A stretch of 64,000 nt of DNA, from IMG/VR virus record IMGVR_UViG_3300042863_000830, positions 1 to 64,000 of that record, one strand, 5' to 3'. Origin of the DNA: a virus. Both the position numbers and the translations under genes were made by a program. The notes under the pieces are model-generated. The model had not been told where the DNA came from and ran no database searches. It saw only the letters and a list, made by a program, of their open reading frames with translations. Within the stretch, counting starts at the first letter, position 1. Each line of letters begins with the position of its first letter. Positions 60,971-64,000 of the stretch are shown here, one piece after another.

Positions 60971-61085
60971 TTTTTTTAAATTTACTTATAGTTATTGCAA
61001 TTAAATAAATAGTTATAGCTAACGGAAGGGATATTAAAATAAAATATAATAATTCATATATGAAAATAAGTGTTTCTTTAATCAT
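60963..61085 (-). CDS. 40-residue membrane peptide
   Basis: Leftward gene, MIKETLIFIYELLYFILISL followed by PLAITIYLIAITISKFKKNV: almost entirely hydrophobic, one or two transmembrane helices with a basic end. It overlaps neighbours by 8 bases on each side, consistent with coupled translation. Unknown function. Confidence 0.5.
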   Translation of the reverse strand: MIKETLIFIYELLYFILISLPLAITIYLIAITISKFKKNV

Positions 61086-61188
61086 TTTTAAAAATTTTAA
61101 TAAGTTGATAAATATATTTATTTGCTACTATACAAAGTGCAAAAATCATTATTTTAACTATAATTTCTAGCCATTCAGGTAAATACAT
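61078..61188 (-). CDS. 36-residue membrane peptide
   Basis: Leftward gene, MYLPEWLEIIVKIMIFALCI followed by VANKYIYQLIKIFKND; a single transmembrane helix. It starts one base after the stop region of the 76-residue gene and overlaps the next small gene by 8 bases. Possibly part of a membrane peptide pair with the 40-residue protein. Confidence 0.5.
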   Translation of the reverse strand: MYLPEWLEIIVKIMIFALCIVANKYIYQLIKIFKND

Positions 61189-61189
61189 T

Positions 61190-61420
61190 TTAAATTGTTT
61201 TAATTTTACTAATAATTTCTTTCATTGCTTCTTTTTCTTCTTCCGTTTGTTCCTCAGGTTGAGCAAGTATTGCTTTTACTTCACATTCATTTTCCCATTT
61301 GTTAATGTACTCTAATAATTCAGCATACGCTTCATCCGAATACCAAGAAAAATGATATACTCTAGCCAATAGCAATTGTCTTTCAAAAGCTGGTAATTCT
61401 CTAATAGTTTGTGTTTCCAT
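61190..61420 (-). CDS. small acidic hypothetical protein
   Basis: 76 residues, acidic and helical (AELLEYINKWENECEVKAIL, EEQTEEEKEAMKEIISKIK). Not recognised. It belongs to the leftward chain of short genes, with one base to the next. Confidence 0.55.
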   Translation of the reverse strand: METQTIRELPAFERQLLLARVYHFSWYSDEAYAELLEYINKWENECEVKAILAQPEEQTEEEKEAMKEIISKIKTI

Positions 61421-61438
61421 TTGGGTTATTTAGTTTGT

Positions 61439-61642
61439 TTAAAAATCATGTCTTACGACTAATACATGAATTCTACCTACTTTATTATGCTTTATAACTT
61501 CTGGCAATGGCAAACCTGTTTTAATTCGGTATTTGATTGCTTGTTGGGTTATTTTTTCATAAGGGTTCTTTTTGTTTAGTCTAAAATAATCTCTATCTAC
61601 TTTGTCTGCATACTCTTGTAGGCTAATTTGTTTGGTTTTCAT
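61439..61642 (-). CDS. small putative DNA-binding protein
   Basis: 67 residues, basic. SLQEYADKVDRDYFRLNKKN then ITQQAIKYRIKTGLPLPEVI suggests an HTH-like excisionase-type fold with a beta end (GRIHVLVVRHDF). A DNA-binding role is a guess. It overlaps the upstream coiled-coil gene by 20 bases. Confidence 0.5.
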   Translation of the reverse strand: MKTKQISLQEYADKVDRDYFRLNKKNPYEKITQQAIKYRIKTGLPLPEVIKHNKVGRIHVLVVRHDF

Positions 61643-61805
61643 ACTGCTTTAATTTTTTTTGTAGCAAGTTATATTCTTTAGTTAATGATACTATTTCATC
61701 ATAATTTTTTGATCTTGCTATCTTTTTGTCTATTTGTTTTAGGTTGTTTTTAATTGATTTTGTGTACTCGTCTTGTTTAAATAAGGCAAATATTTTTTTT
61801 AACAC
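61623..61805 (-). CDS. 60-residue coiled-coil protein
   Basis: LKKIFALFKQDEYTKSIKNN followed by LKQIDKKIARSKNYDEIVSL and KEYNLLQKKLKQYE: a basic, helical, probably coiled-coil protein. Unknown function. It overlaps the next gene by 20 bases and starts three bases after the ligase gene. Confidence 0.55.
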   Translation of the reverse strand: MLKKIFALFKQDEYTKSIKNNLKQIDKKIARSKNYDEIVSLTKEYNLLQKKLKQYENQTN

Positions 61806-61808
61806 ATT

Positions 61809-62468
61809 TTAAAATTTATATATTTTAGTTTCTTTACGGCATTTTACTTGCCAATCGTTGTTGTTTAATTCGTTAAAGCCAAAATTTAGTTTAGAGTGTG
61901 CTTTTTTAAGCACCAATCCTTCATATAGGTCTACCTCTACTATTTCATTATATAGTTTAGTAAATCCACCCGTATATGTTGGGGCTTTGTATATGTTATC
62001 TATATTGGTAAAACATATATGTTCATAGCTTTCTACTCCTTCAGGTGTAACTATCATTCTATTTGACGGGTATTCTTCTTCAAGTAGTATCAGTCTATCT
62101 GCAAGGGTTTCACCTATCAGGTACATATCTTGCCATACAAGGACATCCCATATAATAAATTTGTCTTTCTCTTTAATTCCATTTTCACCTATCTTTCCTT
62201 TGTTTAAATATTCTCCCGCATAGACATACCATTGGTTAGTTTTAGCTAATTGGTTAAATTCAATGTTTACATCTAAATTACTTAATGGATTCTTATGCCT
62301 ATTATATACATAAACATCATCTCCATTGGTAAAAACAAGGCAACAAGTTCCATTGTACTTTGGTTGTGCTAGGTACTCCTGACCTTCAAATTTATGCAAT
62401 TCGGTGTGCGGTATTTTAAATTCAGGTCTTGGTGGATATATGTAATTAAAATTCAAGTATGGTATCAT
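61809..62468 (-). CDS. ATP-dependent ligase-like nucleotidyltransferase
   Basis: 219 residues from the ATG at 62468. The frame is open further upstream to 62564, but those residues overlap the previous gene and lack ligase features, so I start right after that gene's stop. Motif I QPKYNGTCCLVF (Lys about residue 37) is the adenylated KxxG; YAGEYLNKG is motif III; KFIIWDVLVW is IIIa; YEGLVLKKA is IV; WQVKCRK is V. There is no OB-fold extension, so it is a minimal phage ligase joining DNA (or RNA) ends. Confidence 0.8.
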   Translation of the reverse strand: MIPYLNFNYIYPPRPEFKIPHTELHKFEGQEYLAQPKYNGTCCLVFTNGDDVYVYNRHKNPLSNLDVNIEFNQLAKTNQWYVYAGEYLNKGKIGENGIKEKDKFIIWDVLVWQDMYLIGETLADRLILLEEEYPSNRMIVTPEGVESYEHICFTNIDNIYKAPTYTGGFTKLYNEIVEVDLYEGLVLKKAHSKLNFGFNELNNNDWQVKCRKETKIYKF

Positions 62469-62469
62469 A

Positions 62470-62703
62470 TTAAAAATATTTGTCAAAAATTTCATTAAAA
62501 ACAGATTCTCTATTGGATGCTTGACTATTGATTTCTTCAGCAAAATCTTCCCAATTGTTATCAATCATACGGACATTCCAACTATCTGCTAATGTTTCCC
62601 ACATTAGGATAAAATCTTCCATATCAAGGTATGGCAAAGTATCATTCTTAAACATATGATACATAGTTTCTCTTAACATTCTTGTTTTAGTTACTTCAGG
62701 CAT
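62470..62703 (-). CDS. hypothetical acidic helical protein
   Basis: 77 residues, MPEVTKTRMLRETMYHMFKN followed by DTLPYLDMEDFILMWETLAD; acidic, helical, aromatic. No family recognised. It ends just before the ligase gene and follows a short gene by two bases. Confidence 0.55.
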   Translation of the reverse strand: MPEVTKTRMLRETMYHMFKNDTLPYLDMEDFILMWETLADSWNVRMIDNNWEDFAEEINSQASNRESVFNEIFDKYF

Positions 62704-62705
62704 AA

Positions 62706-62858
62706 TTAATCATTTAATTGGTTTAACAATGTATCTGCTAATTGAATAGACAATTCAGCAAGGGTTACTTGGTCTGCTGGTTTATTTAACGTGTACTTTG
62801 ATATTAATGCTTTCATTAGTTCCGTAGCAATAAATTCCCTTTTAGTTAATTCGTTCAT
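62706..62858 (-). CDS. 50-residue hypothetical protein
   Basis: Leftward gene, MNELTKREFIATELMKALIS then KYTLNKPADQVTLAELSIQL: helical, resembling short phage proteins that begin with a TKREY/F-type stretch followed by an Ala/Leu helix. Function unknown. It fills the gap between two neighbours with only a few bases on each side. Confidence 0.55.
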   Translation of the reverse strand: MNELTKREFIATELMKALISKYTLNKPADQVTLAELSIQLADTLLNQLND

Positions 62859-62860
62859 TT

Positions 62861-63058
62861 TTAATCTATTTTTTGGTTAGGTAATTGACATATTCTTACT
62901 TCGGTAAATGGTATACCGTCCATATCTTCACTTGCAAGTGTATCAATGTAGAAATTAAATAGGTCGGTTTCATCCCCATTTTCATCACAAGCGGACAATA
63001 CAACATAATCGTCATCATTAAATTCATAAAGCGCTTGTATTAATTCTTTAACTTTCAT
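62861..63058 (-). CDS. small acidic hypothetical protein
   Basis: 65 residues, acidic. VKELIQALYEFNDDDYVVLS and CDENGDETDLFNFYI resemble small phage proteins of unknown function with an alternating strand-helix pattern. Two bases separate it from its neighbours. Confidence 0.55.
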   Translation of the reverse strand: MKVKELIQALYEFNDDDYVVLSACDENGDETDLFNFYIDTLASEDMDGIPFTEVRICQLPNQKID

Positions 63059-63060
63059 TT

Positions 63061-63228
63061 TTAGTTATTTTTTGAGTTTATTAATAATTCATCAATTTGA
63101 TTTTCTGCTTCATCTCGCAATTCCCATTCCTCACTATCAATTACTTCCCAATCGCAATGTTCTTTACAATCAGGGCATAGTTCGTGTGCTATATGGCTTC
63201 CATATCCACAACAAGTATTTATAAGCAT
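63061..63228 (-). CDS. 55-residue putative zinc-ribbon protein
   Basis: Leftward gene, MLINTCCGYGSHIAHELCPD then CKEHCDWEVIDSEEWELRD. CC, CPDC, two His and a further Cys within 30 residues indicate a small zinc-binding knuckle, followed by an acidic helical tail. It may bind nucleic acid or a host protein. It ends near the start of the 65-residue gene; four bases separate it from the 193-residue gene. Confidence 0.5.
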   Translation of the reverse strand: MLINTCCGYGSHIAHELCPDCKEHCDWEVIDSEEWELRDEAENQIDELLINSKNN

Positions 63229-63232
63229 AACT

Positions 63233-63814
63233 TTATTTTTTAAGTGCTACAATAGGGTTAATTAATTCAAATACTGCTTCAGGACTATCATACTGCATCA
63301 GGCGGTCAATACTTCCTTTAGTTACTGAAAAAGTCTTTTCTCCACTAATCAGGTTACCTTTATCTTCTTCTTCAATATCAGGACAATTAAGTATCAATTC
63401 ACTCAATACTGCGCCATATTTCTCAACTAGGTCGGCATTGAACTTGTAAACTACATTCTCGGATAATAACCCTTCAAATTGGCTTAAAATACCCGCTTTA
63501 GTTTCATCTACACTAGTGTACTTATCCATTACTATAAACATACAAGTAAAACCGGCTTCATCTTGTATCTTAAAATTATCAGGTGTGCTTTTTACTTGTC
63601 TATATTCTTTCATAAACAAGTCTTTGCCTACATTTTTAATGTCGCCTTCAATCATTTTAAGCTCTCCCGTTGCGGTGTCAATAGCTTGTTTAAGTTCTGC
63701 ATACCTTTTAACCTTATCGGTTAGTAAAGGCGCTTTAATGACCTTCTTGTCGGTCTTTTTAATTGTTTCTTTTACTTTTGTTGCGGTTGCAAACAAGTTT
63801 GTTGTGTTGTTCAT
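63233..63814 (-). CDS. hypothetical protein of the leftward operon
   Basis: 193 residues. N-terminal Lys/Thr-rich segment (TKVKETIKKTDKKVIKAPLL), a helical AELKQAIDTATGELKMIEGD region, then a mixed part (DEAGFTCMFIVMDKYTSVDE) and a helical C-terminus. It resembles conserved early proteins of Bacteroidota phages whose function is unknown to me. About 65 AT-rich bases upstream may hold a promoter with weak -33/-7 matches. Confidence 0.6.
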   Translation of the reverse strand: MNNTTNLFATATKVKETIKKTDKKVIKAPLLTDKVKRYAELKQAIDTATGELKMIEGDIKNVGKDLFMKEYRQVKSTPDNFKIQDEAGFTCMFIVMDKYTSVDETKAGILSQFEGLLSENVVYKFNADLVEKYGAVLSELILNCPDIEEEDKGNLISGEKTFSVTKGSIDRLMQYDSPEAVFELINPIVALKK

Positions 63815-63881
63815 TTGTTAATGTTTTAGAATTTAAAAGTATAAAACTATTTTGATACTGCAAAATAATTTAATTTAATTA

Positions 63882-63995
63882 TTATTCAAATGGGTTAATT
63901 TCATAGGCATCTTCCGTCCATTCTTCGGCATCCATACGTTTGTACATATCTTTTTCATCATCATATTCGACTTCGTTTCCCCATTCGTCTACCAT
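63882..63995 (-). CDS. small acidic protein at right edge (possibly partial)
   Basis: Leftward frame ending TAA at 63882-63884, with an ATG at 63995. Reads VDEWGNEVEYDDEKDMYKRM then DAEEWTEDAYEINPFE, very acidic. The frame stays open to the window edge, so the protein may be longer. Unknown function. Confidence 0.45.
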   Translation of the reverse strand: MVDEWGNEVEYDDEKDMYKRMDAEEWTEDAYEINPFE

Positions 63996-64000
63996 TTTTG

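Noticed and set aside
62469-62564. N-terminal extension of the ligase gene
   Set aside because: It is antisense-free but overlaps the preceding gene completely in that stretch and adds no ligase-family residues.
1-64000. CRISPR array, tRNA genes, integrase or transposase
   Set aside because: The tandem repeats found are protein-coding triplets, not spaced repeats; no cloverleaf, tyrosine/serine recombinase or IS-type transposase motif was recognised by eye.

Overview
The window reads as a large part of a double-stranded DNA bacteriophage genome (or prophage-like contig) whose host is very probably a member of the Bacteroidota. Reasons: the AT-rich composition; the repeated TAnnTTTG promoter element, sometimes with an upstream TTTG, in front of many transcription units (the Bacteroidota sigma-A pattern); mostly absent Shine-Dalgarno sequences; a primase-helicase of the BT4734/VirE N-terminal type; and a virion gene set (682-residue terminase, 784-residue portal, large nozzle-like protein, giant ejection-type polyprotein) resembling short-tailed, crAss-like-affiliated phages. 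No integrase, RNA polymerase, DNA polymerase, tRNA or CRISPR was seen. Both window ends cut into leftward genes, so the genome continues outside or is circularly permuted.

Layout. 1-3665, leftward: RusA-type resolvase (cut by the left edge), a ribbon-helix-helix regulator, small proteins and a YqaJ-type exonuclease. 3666-4214: a 550-base non-coding switch region with divergent promoters, a candidate ~60-nt RNA with its own terminator, a strongly G-rich stretch and a GGTACC-type operator. 4215-12007: regulators, a metallophosphoesterase, a leftward block (HExxH protein, NinG), then rightward replication genes (DUF4373-like protein, primase-helicase, SSB) and a GroES-like gene. 12037-28335: a double-GroES-like protein, connector-like proteins, a 1157-residue nozzle-like protein and three ejection-type proteins including a 2543-residue polyvalent protein. 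28366-30725: terminase. 30725-36370: eight genes for glycan synthesis and modification. 36447-42830: portal, ferritin, scaffold, major capsid protein and a further structural protein. 42929-55049: tail fibre region with two collagen-like Ser/Thr-Gly fibres, four intramolecular-chaperone (S74) C-termini and two GIY-YIG homing endonucleases. 55021-57894, leftward: a 957-residue multi-domain glycosyltransferase with an autotransporter-heptosyltransferase-like C-terminus. 58011-60720: lysis cassette with small membrane proteins, an overlapping spanin-like pair and an M15 endolysin. 60717-64000, leftward: a dense chain of very small genes and an ATP-dependent ligase.

The most exciting system I can propose is a phage-encoded virion glycosylation pathway. 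A GDP-mannose 3,5-epimerase, a GT11 fucosyltransferase-like enzyme, GT2, two GT25-like enzymes, an exostosin-like enzyme and two methyltransferases sit inside the virion gene block. A TibC/Aah-like O-glycosyltransferase fusion lies directly after fibres carrying hundreds of Ser/Thr in GTS/GSS repeats. The link between enzymes and fibre acceptor is inference; the gene identities are mostly well supported by motifs. Secondary points of interest are a ferritin with intact di-iron ligands between portal and scaffold, a zincin plus kinase-like fold in an ejection protein, two consecutive Cpn10-fold genes, a small RNA candidate, and several promoters placed 3-4 bases before the start codon, which predicts leaderless mRNAs.
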